NCBI GenBank assembly: GCA_018268715.1
Contig: JAFDVZ010000007.1
Coordinates: 434,001-498,000, forward strand
Direction of reading: 5' to 3'
DNA: 64,000 nucleotides
From: Acidobacteriota bacterium
Lineage (GTDB): Bacteria > Acidobacteriota > Terriglobia > Bryobacterales > Bryobacteraceae
Shown here: one piece after another, positions 43,627 to 51,390 of the stretch
How the letters are laid out: every line of letters begins with the position of its first letter
Position numbering within the stretch: the first letter of the stretch is position 1
Notes under the pieces: model-generated
Databases searched by the model: none
The model's input: the letters and a program-made list of their open reading frames with translations, nothing else
Told to the model about the DNA's origin: nothing
Program-made: the position numbers and the translations under genes

Positions 43627-45251
43627 GCCTTCCTCCAACTCTTCACCATGTAATCGGAGACCCGGTAGGCGTTGGCGAGAATCGTCAGCACCGGGTTGAA
43701 GCCGCCGTTGGTGACGTGGACGCTCGAATCGACGACGAACACGTTGTCGACGTCGTGCACCCGGCAGTTCCGGTCCACCACGCTTGTCTTCGGATCGGCG
43801 CCCATGCGGCAGGTGCCCGCCTGGTGCTGCCCGCCGCTCAAGCCGCGGCCGGCCAGCTTCTTCCAGGTCTTCACCGCGCCGGACTCCTTCAGCCACGCCT
43901 CCGCCTTACCGGCCATCACCGCCGAAATCTCCAGCGTATGCGCGTGCCGCTCGCCCGACATGCGGGCCACCGGAATCCCCCACTTGTCGCGCACCTTCGG
44001 GTCCAGTTGGACGCGCGCCGTGAACACCGGCATCTCCTGCGTGGGACCCTGCACCGCGATCGTATGGCGGTACATCTTGCGCATCGTGTCCTTGTGCGCC
44101 TTGCCCCACTTGGGCGTATCGGGCGGCAGCATGGTCATGAAGTGGATGGGCAGGCGGATGAACTCGTTGGCGAGCATCGCCCCGCCGCGCAGCCCCGCGT
44201 TCCCGTGGTTGTAATCGCAGATGGCGATGCCCGCGCCCGGCCCGACGTCGTCGTAGGTTTCCTGCTCGAAGTAGCCGAACGCGCCGGTGTAGGTGTGGCC
44301 TTGCAGGTTACGCCCCACCCAGTCGTAGCGATTCCCCAGTCCGCTGGGATACAGCTTGCCGGTCGAATTCAGCAGCAGCCGCGCCGATTCCACCGCGCAG
44401 CAGGACACCACCACCAGGTCCGCCGGTTCGGTCTTCCGCCGGCCGTTCGAATCGAAATATTCGACGCCGGTCGCGCGCCCCTTGTCGTCGGTGACGATCT
44501 TGCTGACCATCGCGCCCGTCCGCAGCGTGCAATTCCCGGTGGCGAGCGCCGTCGGGATCACCGTGTTCTGCGATCCGTTCTTCGCGTCCACCTCGCAGGC
44601 GAAACCCACGCACCAGCGGCAGCGCATGCAGGGGCCGCGGCCGTTGTAGGGGACGCTGTTGCGCAGCATCGGGATGCGGAACGGATGCAGTTTCAGCCGT
44701 TTCGCGCCCGCTTCCAGGATGTCCTCCTCGCGGGTGGGCGGCAGCGGAGGCATCGGCAGCGGATTCTTCCTGGGCGCCTTGAACGGATCGGTGGACACAT
44801 CGCCCGACACGCCGATTTCGCGCTCGGCCTTCTCGTAGTAGGGCTCCAGGTCGTCGTAGGAGATCGGCCAGTCCTCGAGCGTGCTGCCGTCCGGCGCGCC
44901 ATAGGTCGACCGCATCCGGAAGTCCTGCGCCATGAACCGCCACGCCATCGCGCCGTAGCTGAGCGTTCCGCCGCCCACGCAGGCGGCGTTGTTGTTGTAC
45001 GCCCCCTCGCTCGGCGCAATCAGCCGCTCCTTGCCGTCGATGGCCACCAGCACCCGGGGATTCCCCTCATCCTCCGGCCCAAAGGCGTTTCCGAGCACGG
45101 TGGTGCGCTGGTTATGCAGGTCGTCCTTGCGGCAATCGGCCGCCGAGTACCACAGCCCCCGCTCGAGCAGGACCACCTGGAACCCCGCCACCGCCAATTC
45201 CTTCGCCGCGACGCCGCCGCCCGCGCCCGCGCCGATCACCACCGCCTTCAT
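43623..45251 (-). CDS. GMC-family FAD oxidoreductase, gluconate 2-dehydrogenase-like alpha subunit
   Basis: This 542-residue flavoprotein has an N-terminal Rossmann motif VVIGAGAGGGVAAKELAVAG, the substrate-domain segment GGGTLSYGAMAWRF, CMRCRWCVGFACEVDAKNGS with a Cys cluster, and a C-terminal GADPKTSVVDRNCRVHDVDN then NGGFNPVLTILANAYR. It oxidises an alcohol or sugar in the periplasm. The Cys cluster could bind iron or a disulphide. It overlaps the small subunit upstream and the cytochrome downstream, which together resemble the three-subunit membrane dehydrogenases. Confidence 0.9.
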   Translation of the reverse strand: MKAVVIGAGAGGGVAAKELAVAGFQVVLLERGLWYSAADCRKDDLHNQRTTVLGNAFGPEDEGNPRVLVAIDGKERLIAPSEGAYNNNAACVGGGTLSYGAMAWRFMAQDFRMRSTYGAPDGSTLEDWPISYDDLEPYYEKAEREIGVSGDVSTDPFKAPRKNPLPMPPLPPTREEDILEAGAKRLKLHPFRIPMLRNSVPYNGRGPCMRCRWCVGFACEVDAKNGSQNTVIPTALATGNCTLRTGAMVSKIVTDDKGRATGVEYFDSNGRRKTEPADLVVVSCCAVESARLLLNSTGKLYPSGLGNRYDWVGRNLQGHTYTGAFGYFEQETYDDVGPGAGIAICDYNHGNAGLRGGAMLANEFIRLPIHFMTMLPPDTPKWGKAHKDTMRKMYRHTIAVQGPTQEMPVFTARVQLDPKVRDKWGIPVARMSGERHAHTLEISAVMAGKAEAWLKESGAVKTWKKLAGRGLSGGQHQAGTCRMGADPKTSVVDRNCRVHDVDNVFVVDSSVHVTNGGFNPVLTILANAYRVSDYMVKSWRKA

Positions 45252-45760
45252 GCCTTGCCGCCCTTCGGAAGCTCGTACTGATTCCGCCCGCGCACCTGCA
45301 CCGCGGACAGCCCGAGCATCCGCCAGCTCACCGCGTCCCGGTTGCCGCCATGCCGGGGCGAACCATAATAGGACTGCATGGTGTGCGCCACCACCAGGCT
45401 GAAGAAATCCGGGGCCGCCTTTTCGAGCTCTTCGGCGCAGCGCAACTGGTCGTCGGCGCCCAGTTCGGCCAGCGGCTTATGAAACCGGCTGTCGGCGATC
45501 GACTCCGCCTTCGCCAGTCCACCCCGGTACTTCGCCCGGTGGACCTTGTACCGCTTCGTCAACTGAATATCGATGAAATTCACCGCACCGGCCTGATCGG
45601 CTCCGGGCTGATCGTCGGTGGGAATAATCCGCCCGCACAGGGCCTGTAGAGTCCGGGCTTCGGCGTCGGTCAGGGTTCGCCAGGAGGAGGACTCCCGGCG
45701 GCAGGCAGTGCCCGCCACTCCCGCAACCGCCGCGCCGGCCAGAAACGCGCGCCTTCTCAT
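45248..45760 (-). CDS. Gluconate 2-dehydrogenase subunit 3 family protein, Tat-exported
   Basis: Starting at 45760 (GGAGG just upstream) gives 170 residues beginning MRRRAFLAGAAVAGVAG, a twin-arginine signal with a Cys (TAC) at the end that may be lipidated. The family motif is LTDAEARTLQALCGRIIPTDD and the helical end MQSYYGSPRHGGNRD. In GMC dehydrogenases this gamma subunit is needed for Tat export of the flavoprotein, which lacks its own signal, so this is the first gene of the operon. Confidence 0.88.
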   Translation of the reverse strand: MRRRAFLAGAAVAGVAGTACRRESSSWRTLTDAEARTLQALCGRIIPTDDQPGADQAGAVNFIDIQLTKRYKVHRAKYRGGLAKAESIADSRFHKPLAELGADDQLRCAEELEKAAPDFFSLVVAHTMQSYYGSPRHGGNRDAVSWRMLGLSAVQVRGRNQYELPKGGKA

Positions 45761-45993
45761 TCGGCCTCCGGAAGCAACTACTATATCGCGATTTTCAGAC
45801 TCGTGACTCCGCAATCGGTTGCCCGCCCCGGTCCCGTGGCCGGATGCCTGAATTGTGTCAAGTTGTGGGCTTCCTGCCACACGCGCTTAGGCAAAGTGTT
45901 GCGATTCGGCCACACCAGAAAGGTGCAAGTCCTTTACTAACAATCACAAACAAGAGGCGCCTGGATTGCTATGCTATTGGTAGTCGGGTGAAC

Positions 45994-46017
45994 CCGGCCC
46001 CTACTTGTCCGGGCCGG
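45994..46017 (+). promoter_or_regulatory. Hairpin directly before the lpxC ribosome binding site
   Basis: CCGGCCC (45994-46000) pairs perfectly with GGGCCGG (46011-46017). The SD GGAGG begins three bases later. Upstream, TATGCTAT (45970-45977) is a candidate -10. This could modulate lpxC translation. Confidence 0.4.
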
Positions 46018-46031
46018 TTGGAGGAAAGCGC

Positions 46032-46922
46032 TTGCGTTTTGAAACCACCATTCAAAAGGCTGTGGAAACCAGCGGCGTCGGATTGCACAGCGGAGTCCCG
46101 GTACGGATCCGGATCCGTCCTGCTCCTCCTTCCACCGGCATCGTTTTCCTTCGTACGGATCTGGACAACTTCGCCATCCCCGCCAGTTACAGGAACGTCG
46201 CCCGAGTCAGCTACGCCACCAGCCTGATGCGTCAGGGAGTGTTGATTTCCACCACAGAGCACCTGCTCAGCACGCTTTACAGCATGGGGATCGACAACGC
46301 CTTTATCGACATCGACAATCTGGAAGTCCCCATCCTCGACGGCAGCGGGGCGCCGTTCATCGAACTGCTGCGGGAGGCCGGCGTCAAAACCTACCGCCGC
46401 AAGAAACGCTTCCTTAGGATTAAGGAGACGGTTTCGGTGGAAGGCAATGGCAAGCGCATCACGATTCTCCCCTCCGACCACTTCCTGCTCACCTGCGACG
46501 TATACTTCCCCCATCCCCTGGTAGGCCGACAGACCCTTGACATGGAAGTCACCCCCGAACGGTACGCCTCCGACATCGCCCCGGCGCGCACGTTCGGCTT
46601 TGAGAACGATCTGAACCAGCTTCGCGACATGGGGCTGATCCGCGGCGCGAGCCTCGAAAACGCCGTCTGCTTCAACCAGACCCAGGTGTTGAACGACGGG
46701 GGACTGCGTTTCCCCGACGAGTGTTGCCGCCACAAGGCGCTGGACCTGATCGGCGACCTCGCGCTGATCGGCCGCCCGTTGCTTGGGCACGTGATCGCCG
46801 AGCGCGCCGGCCACGCGATGCATGTGGCGCTGGTGGCGAAGATTATGTCGGATCCCGCCCTGTACGAGGTCCTCAGTTTCGATCAGATGGCGAACCGTGT
46901 GGTGGCGGCGCTGGTATCCTGA
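46032..46922 (+). CDS. lpxC: UDP-3-O-acyl-N-acetylglucosamine deacetylase
   Basis: From TTG with GGAGGAAA seven bases upstream the protein has 296 residues beginning (M)RFETTIQKAVETSGVGLHSG, the normal LpxC N-terminus. The in-frame TTG 27 bases upstream has no ribosome binding site. Zinc ligands are His77 (TTEHLLS), His234 and Asp238 (CRHKALDLIGDL), and the catalytic His261 is in AGHAMH. It is the committed step of lipid A synthesis. Length and domain order are normal, so the organism makes LPS. Confidence 0.96.
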   Translation: MRFETTIQKAVETSGVGLHSGVPVRIRIRPAPPSTGIVFLRTDLDNFAIPASYRNVARVSYATSLMRQGVLISTTEHLLSTLYSMGIDNAFIDIDNLEVPILDGSGAPFIELLREAGVKTYRRKKRFLRIKETVSVEGNGKRITILPSDHFLLTCDVYFPHPLVGRQTLDMEVTPERYASDIAPARTFGFENDLNQLRDMGLIRGASLENAVCFNQTQVLNDGGLRFPDECCRHKALDLIGDLALIGRPLLGHVIAERAGHAMHVALVAKIMSDPALYEVLSFDQMANRVVAALVS

Positions 46923-46926
46923 TCGG

Positions 46927-47472
46927 TTGATCCGCCTGCTGCCGAACCTGATCAGCCTTGCGCGGCTGATCCTTGCGCCGTTCATTCTCTGGCTGATCCG
47001 CGCCGGGGAGTACGAGCGGGCGCTCCTGTTTGGAACGATCGCCGGCGCCTCCGACGCATTGGACGGCTATCTGGCGCGGCGCCTGCACGCCGAATCGCGC
47101 CTGGGGGCGTACCTGGACCCGATCGGCGACAAGCTCCTGCTGAGCGGGGCTTTTCTGGTGTTCTGGCTGAACGGCGTGACGCCGTGGTGGCTGACGGCGC
47201 TGGTGTTCGGCCGCGACGCCCTGATCCTGCTGTTCGTCGCGGCCGCGATGCTGTTCACGCGCATCCGCGACTTCGCCCCGACTGTGTGGGGAAAGCTGAG
47301 CACGATCATCCAGGTGCTGACGGCGTTGATCCTGCTGATTTCGGAGACTCGCTGGGGGCCCGCCATCCAGCCGCTGGTTTGGCCGGCGATCGGCGCGACC
47401 GTTCTCGGAACGGGCTGGAGCGCTATCCACTACGCCTGGGTGGCGGTGCGGATGCTGCGGGGGGCGCGGTAA
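46927..47472 (+). CDS. CDP-alcohol phosphatidyltransferase family protein, PgsA-like
   Basis: Starting with TTG four bases after the lpxC stop gives 181 residues beginning (M)IRLLPNLISLARL. The family signature is complete: DALDGYLARRLHAESRLG followed by AYLDPIGDK, so the Asp residues for metal binding are present. Several hydrophobic helices follow. The enzyme transfers a phosphatidyl group from CDP-diacylglycerol to glycerol-3-phosphate or another alcohol. Weak translation-initiation signal and tight spacing suggest coupling to lpxC, linking LPS and phospholipid synthesis. The exact acceptor is unclear. Confidence 0.85.
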   Translation: MIRLLPNLISLARLILAPFILWLIRAGEYERALLFGTIAGASDALDGYLARRLHAESRLGAYLDPIGDKLLLSGAFLVFWLNGVTPWWLTALVFGRDALILLFVAAAMLFTRIRDFAPTVWGKLSTIIQVLTALILLISETRWGPAIQPLVWPAIGATVLGTGWSAIHYAWVAVRMLRGAR

Positions 47473-47479
47473 GGGCGAC

Positions 47480-47749
47480 TCAAGCTGCTATCTTTCCGGC
47501 CGGCTCCAACTCCACGTAGGCGAATAGCAGATCGCGGAAATCGGGATTGTCGATGTGTTCGAGTACGGGCAGCGGCTCCGGCACGGGTTGGTCCGCTTCC
47601 TGGTAGGCTTCCAGATTCGTCCGTATGGCCACCAAGGCCGCGCGCTTCGCGGCATCGATATTCTCCCCGGTGGTAACGATGGCAAGGTCTGGTACTTGAA
47701 CCGCGAACCCTGCTTCGGTCTGCTCCAGCACGATGAGGTAGCGCTTCAT
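47480..47749 (-). CDS. hicB: HicB-like antitoxin
   Basis: This 89-residue protein begins MKRYLIVLEQTEAGFAVQVP, the HicB beta-alpha-beta start, and has AIVTTGENIDAAKRAALVAI with no clear C-terminal DNA-binding domain. It neutralises the HicA toxin by direct binding. Its start overlaps the hicA stop by four bases, so it is downstream of the toxin in the operon. The missing HTH suggests autoregulation is weak or absent. Confidence 0.85.
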   Translation of the reverse strand: MKRYLIVLEQTEAGFAVQVPDLAIVTTGENIDAAKRAALVAIRTNLEAYQEADQPVPEPLPVLEHIDNPDFRDLLFAYVELEPAGKIAA

Positions 47750-47946
47750 CTGACCTCCAATCGGATCTTCTTAACAGTGTCCGCTGCTCGTCCGACCGGA
47801 ACATCCTTCTGCGGATGGACGATCGTTACGATGAAACGGCTATCTGGATGCTTGAGGTTGTAGTGGTCCCCTTTGATGCTGGTCACTTTCCACCCCGCCT
47901 CTTCCGCCAACCGCAGAAGCGCTTTACTTGTGTAGCGCTTACGCAT
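47746..47946 (-). CDS. hicA: HicA-like mRNA interferase toxin
   Basis: The start at 47946 has AAGGAGAT upstream (in AAGGAGATCGTGC), giving 66 residues. It has the double-stranded RNA-binding fold of HicA, with the catalytic-His region GDHYNLKHP, where many members have G-S/T-H. Translation begins MRKRYTSKALLRLAEEAG and ends with ADTVKKIRLEVR. A longer frame to 48234 adds non-conserved sequence and is rejected. The toxin cleaves mRNA during translation arrest. Confidence 0.86.
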   Translation of the reverse strand: MRKRYTSKALLRLAEEAGWKVTSIKGDHYNLKHPDSRFIVTIVHPQKDVPVGRAADTVKKIRLEVR

Positions 47947-48019
47947 GCACGATCTCCTTCCATTCTGCCACCCCCAAGGCCGGAACGCGCCGTCCCTCGC
48001 AAGACTCAACCCAGGGGCA

Positions 48020-48973
48020 TCAGCGCCCTTTGACCCAATGCTCTCTGTCGCTGGTGAGCGAGACGCCGGGCCAGCCATCGTGATCCCGCAACTGAACGGC
48101 GACCTGCAACGATTGGCAGAACCCATCCAGCCCAGGGAATAGCGTCGTCGCGGTGATGTTGACCTGCTCCAGAGCACGCAGCACGTCGGCCCGCGCTCCA
48201 GGTGACACGACGACCTTGTGAAGCCACTGCGCACTCGGTTGCCCCTCCCCCTTCGCGTGGAGTAACAGCCTCGCCAAGCAGTTATGGAAAGGAAACAGCG
48301 CGTGGTTCGCGAACAGAAACAAGCCGTGCTGGACAGTCAACCGTTCGTTGAGTCGGTAGGGTTCCACCGCGACGACGACGTACAGACCCTCCGCGGGCTG
48401 CGACCAGAATACCCGGCGGAACGTTTCACCGCAGGACAGGTCGGCATCTTCAGCGATGCGCAGCATCGCCTTCGCGTGCGCGTTGATGCTGTCCGTGTCC
48501 ACGGCCCAGATGATAAAGGGCGGAGCCGTTGGGACTCCGTCGTTCACGAACGGGTGGGCTGTACTCGATGCTTGCGCGGCGAAGAAAGCGGCAATCTGGG
48601 CGGAACGAGTCCAGTCCAATAGCCGCGTGGGTGCGCCGTGATGCTGCATGAGCGCGAGCCACTCCAGGTCGTCATCGCGCCCTGGCGCGTTTTGCGCGTA
48701 GCGGTGGAACCGGCGCCGAAATTCTCGCATCACGTAATCCTCAGCAACGCCGGGCCGACAGGAATATCGCTCAATTGTTGCCGTAAGCGGCCAGTCCTGG
48801 CGTTGGCCGCGAAACGCCCATCGGGCGCCACGGAACGAGTCGAGCGTTTCGAACAACGTTTCGGTGTCCGTGACTGTGGGATGAATTGTCGCCAACTCAT
48901 CAAGCGACCCTTCCCGCATCTCTCGATACTCCTCGCTTGTCATATCCGTTTCATCGAAACACTCCGCTGGCAT
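48020..48973 (-). CDS. FRG-domain protein
   Basis: Taking the start at 48973 gives 317 residues; the ATG at 48943 is another possibility because neither has a good ribosome binding site, and the still longer frame to 49087 has unlikely composition. The FRG signature is ARWAFRGQRQDWPLT, followed by LMQHHGAPTRLLDWTRS. FRG domains occur in defence and toxin-like contexts; their biochemical role is not settled. It sits between HicAB and an endonuclease-like gene in an accessory patch. Confidence 0.8.
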   Translation of the reverse strand: MPAECFDETDMTSEEYREMREGSLDELATIHPTVTDTETLFETLDSFRGARWAFRGQRQDWPLTATIERYSCRPGVAEDYVMREFRRRFHRYAQNAPGRDDDLEWLALMQHHGAPTRLLDWTRSAQIAAFFAAQASSTAHPFVNDGVPTAPPFIIWAVDTDSINAHAKAMLRIAEDADLSCGETFRRVFWSQPAEGLYVVVAVEPYRLNERLTVQHGLFLFANHALFPFHNCLARLLLHAKGEGQPSAQWLHKVVVSPGARADVLRALEQVNITATTLFPGLDGFCQSLQVAVQLRDHDGWPGVSLTSDREHWVKGR

Positions 48974-49148
48974 TGACGGCAAGCGTGGTAGCCGCTCGTG
49001 TGCCGAACACTCCGACCAAGCAGTCCACGAATCGCGGCCGGATTCGTTCAAACAGGTGCTCCGCCGTCTTGTTGCCCTGTGGAGCACCGTTTCTTGTGAA
49101 GTGTTCGCTCAAAGCGTTCCTGGTGACGTCCACATGCTGACAAGACAC
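48951..49148 (-). CDS. Possible small protein upstream of the FRG gene
   Basis: A 65-residue frame from GTG at 49148 overlaps the 5' end of the FRG gene by 23 bases in another frame. The translation is protein-like in composition (NALSEHFTRNGAP, TAEHLFERIRPRFVDCLVGV) without the Arg runs typical of shadow frames in this GC-rich DNA. No homologue comes to mind. It could be a small partner gene or a decayed remnant. Confidence 0.3.
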   Translation of the reverse strand: MSCQHVDVTRNALSEHFTRNGAPQGNKTAEHLFERIRPRFVDCLVGVFGTRAATTLAVNASGVFR

Positions 49149-49203
49149 CCGTAAGCCGATGTGGGCCCTGTGCTTGGCCGCCCCGCGTCAGTTGTCGAAT
49201 CGC

Positions 49204-49653
49204 TCAACCCACAAATTCCGGTCGGGGAGCAGGATGCCAAACTCCAGCGCGGCCGGTCGGCAGGTCATGGTCTTTGTAGAACGGACGAGTGAAGCAAAAC
49301 GTCCCTGGGTTGGCCGCGCAGTACCGCTCCATCTGGCGGTACATCTGGCCCTGCTCCGACCAGCCTCTGCTGACGTGACGTTGCTGCGAGAAGATGTTGA
49401 TTTCGAAGCCGTCGATGCGCCCGCCGATGGAGTGCGCGACGAAGTGCCCTTTGTCGCGTCCACTGCCCAGGAACCGCTCGGTGGCGCCAATCCACGACCG
49501 AAGCCGCGCTGACTCCCGCTTGCCAATGGGTGGCTTTGTCGTTCCAAACGCCGCGACCAACCGCCCGTCAATCGGTAAGCCATCGTCTCCCGGCTCAAGG
49601 CAGTGCTGTTGCCCGTATGTGTCGAAGACGTACGTGGATGTGTTGAGCACCAT
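49204..49653 (-). CDS. DNA/RNA non-specific endonuclease-like protein
   Basis: From the ATG at 49653 (GAGG eight bases upstream) the protein has 149 residues. It has the DRGH-like motif DKGHFVAHSIGG and the following INIFSQ...RGWSEQG pattern that corresponds to the Asn/Trp region of NucA-type endonucleases, although the first motif has Lys instead of Arg. No signal peptide is seen, so it may act as an intracellular toxin or be delivered by another system. The preceding 30-codon frame (49693-49785) might encode a small partner. Confidence 0.6.
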   Translation of the reverse strand: MVLNTSTYVFDTYGQQHCLEPGDDGLPIDGRLVAAFGTTKPPIGKRESARLRSWIGATERFLGSGRDKGHFVAHSIGGRIDGFEINIFSQQRHVSRGWSEQGQMYRQMERYCAANPGTFCFTRPFYKDHDLPTGRAGVWHPAPRPEFVG

Positions 49654-49692
49654 CTTCACCGCCTCAATGGGGTGTCGCGTCTCGATACCCCA

Positions 49693-49785
49693 TCAAAACT
49701 TATACTTCAGTTCCTCATGCAGGTACGCGATTGCGGCGACCAAGTCACACCGTCGCGTCACGGTCTCAAACGCTGCATATTCCAT
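49693..49785 (-). CDS. Possible 30-residue protein upstream of the endonuclease-like gene
   Basis: ATG at 49785 to TGA at 49693 encodes MEYAAFETVTRRCDLVAAIA and then YLHEELKYKF. An AGG lies about six bases upstream. Composition is unlike neighbouring non-coding sequence and unlike shadow frames. It may be a truncated immunity-type protein or a remnant. Confidence 0.35.
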   Translation of the reverse strand: MEYAAFETVTRRCDLVAAIAYLHEELKYKF

Positions 49786-50021
49786 TGCAACCTGTCAACA
49801 TTACTGCACAGAAGCCCATCACTTGCCACTTCTGGCGGGGCCTCACTCTGCGCCCCGTACCGTCTGCGCCACTCCAACGACAGGTCGCCCCAGCTCCAGG
49901 AGCTGGGCGGTTCGTCGCGTTTCCGTATGCTGTTCCAGAGCCGTTCCAATAAACCGGCAGGATTCGCGTGCTGGACGCGGTTTTCGCCTCGCATTTCCAA
50001 GAGGTTGGGTGCGGGAGTCGT

Positions 50022-50072
50022 CAGCCCTGAAAAAGGCTGGCGTCGGCGGTTCGATTCCGTCCCTGGCCACCA
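50022..50072 (+). other. tRNA 3'-end remnant (phenylalanine-like), possible attachment site
   Basis: A 5-base-pair anticodon-like stem CAGCC/GGCTG with loop CTGAAAAA is followed by a T-arm (GGCGG, loop TTCGATT, CCGTC at 50045-50061), an acceptor 3' strand CCTGGCC, A and CCA at 50070-50072. The 5' half of a tRNA (GGCCAGG...) is absent upstream, so this is not an intact gene. tRNA 3' ends are classic integration scars. The sequence between 49786 and 50021 holds no recognisable gene. Confidence 0.55.
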
Positions 50073-50196
50073 CCTGTAACCTTCCTATTTTTCATCCATT
50101 TGTGGACACTGCAAGGTGCTATCGTGTCCCGAAAAGTGTCTCTGGCCCGTCCGCATCTACGCCTCACGACGCATTGACGCGGCCTGTGGACCGGGG

Positions 50197-50202
50197 TACG
50201 CT
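50197..50202 (+). promoter_or_regulatory. -10-like TACGCT before a leaderless gene
   Basis: TACGCT ends six bases before the GTG at 50209. No ribosome binding site precedes that GTG. Confidence 0.35.
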
Positions 50203-50208
50203 GAGATT

Positions 50209-50784
50209 GTGGCTGTTCCTGTCTCGCGATACATGCCGTCCCGCCATTATTTATCGGCGGGATTGGTCGCGCTCGGGCTCGCCGCGTTTTCGGTCTGGTT
50301 CGGGTTTCGCTGGACTCCCGCCTTCTTCCCCGCGTTCCTGTTTCTCGTCAGCTCCGCGCTCGTCCTCTTTGTAGCGTTCCAACCGCCCATCGAGATTCAC
50401 GAAACGCACCTGAAAATCAGCAAACGCTCCATACCCTGGAGCCAGGTCCGCCGCCTGGACCGCACCGGCTGGGTCTCTCCGCTGGTGGTCCACCTGACGC
50501 TGGTCGACGACGAACGGATCCTGCTGATCTATCCCGGCGACCTCGATTCCGCCAACAGCCTGTTGCGTCATTTGCGCCGCCACTCCCGGGAAGCCCTGAT
50601 CGACGGCATCCCCTATCGGCAGTTCTGGGGTGAGGCGCTGGCCGCGCCCGCCGAACGCCGCCGTCTGCCTTCGCCCAAATACCAACTGCTGCGTCCCGAT
50701 GACGAAGCCGAAGTGGAGCGCATGTTCCAGCGCTTGAAGACGGTTGGGCACATCGATCCGAAAAAGTCCTCTGACGAGAAGTAG
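50209..50784 (+). CDS. Membrane-anchored protein of unknown function
   Basis: From GTG at 50209 the protein has 191 residues beginning (M)AVPVSRYMPSRHYLSAG. Two adjacent hydrophobic helices (about 14-55) precede a PH-like cytoplasmic part (IEIHETHLKISKRSIPWSQV), which is often found in bPH-domain membrane proteins, and a charged tail. It is four bases upstream of ydcF-like gene and 0.6 kb before the ABC exporter, so the three may form an operon. Function unknown. Confidence 0.65.
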   Translation: MAVPVSRYMPSRHYLSAGLVALGLAAFSVWFGFRWTPAFFPAFLFLVSSALVLFVAFQPPIEIHETHLKISKRSIPWSQVRRLDRTGWVSPLVVHLTLVDDERILLIYPGDLDSANSLLRHLRRHSREALIDGIPYRQFWGEALAAPAERRRLPSPKYQLLRPDDEAEVERMFQRLKTVGHIDPKKSSDEK

Positions 50785-50787
50785 CCG

Positions 50788-51390
50788 GTGAGCGCCCACC
50801 GGCCCCGTTGGGCGAAGCCCGCAGTCGCGGCGATTGTCCTTGGCGCCCTCGCGTTCCTGCTCCGCAAACCCTGGCTGACCGTGATCGGCGCGGCCCTCAT
50901 CACCGCCCAACCTCCCGCCAAGGCCGACATCGCCGTGGTCCTGGCCGGCGACTTCTCGGGCGAACGCATCCTCCGCGCCGCCAATCTGGTCGCCGCCGGT
51001 TACGTCCCCCGCGTGCTCATCAGCGGACAGAACGGACCCTTCGACGGACAGGAGGCCAACCTCGCCATCGCCTTCGCCGTCCGCAAAGGCCACCCCGAGT
51101 CGATCTTCATCCCGGCCACCAACCTCGCCCGCTCCACGCGTGAGGAGGCCGCCGCGCTCACGCCCATCCTCCGCCGTCTCGGCGCCCGGCGCGTCCTGCT
51201 GATCACCAGCGATTTCCACACCGCCCGCGCCGTCCGGCTGTTCCGCCGCGCCGCGCCCGACCTCGAATTCGCCGCCGTCGCCTCCCCCGCCGCCGCCTTC
51301 GACCCCGCCGATTGGTGGAAGAGCAGGGAAGGCCGCAAAACCGTCCTATTGGAGTGGATCAAAACCGTCACGGAGCCATTCGGAATATGA
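50788..51390 (+). CDS. YdcF/SanA-like DUF218 membrane protein
   Basis: The 200-residue protein has an N-terminal membrane helix (PAVAAIVLGALAFLL) and a DUF218 domain with VVLAGDFSGERILRAANLVA, ISGQNGPFDGQ and LITSDFHTARAVRLFRR. DUF218 proteins (YdcF, SanA) bind nucleotide-like ligands and relate to envelope integrity. Start GTG at 50788, and stop overlapping the next gene by ATGA. It is likely translated together with the ABC transporter. Confidence 0.85.
   Translation: MSAHRPRWAKPAVAAIVLGALAFLLRKPWLTVIGAALITAQPPAKADIAVVLAGDFSGERILRAANLVAAGYVPRVLISGQNGPFDGQEANLAIAFAVRKGHPESIFIPATNLARSTREEAAALTPILRRLGARRVLLITSDFHTARAVRLFRRAAPDLEFAAVASPAAAFDPADWWKSREGRKTVLLEWIKTVTEPFGI

Noticed and set aside
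47746..48234. Longer 162-codon version of hicA
   Set aside because: The extra N-terminus is Arg/Ser/Cys-rich and unlike HicA; the internal ATG has a strong ribosome binding site.
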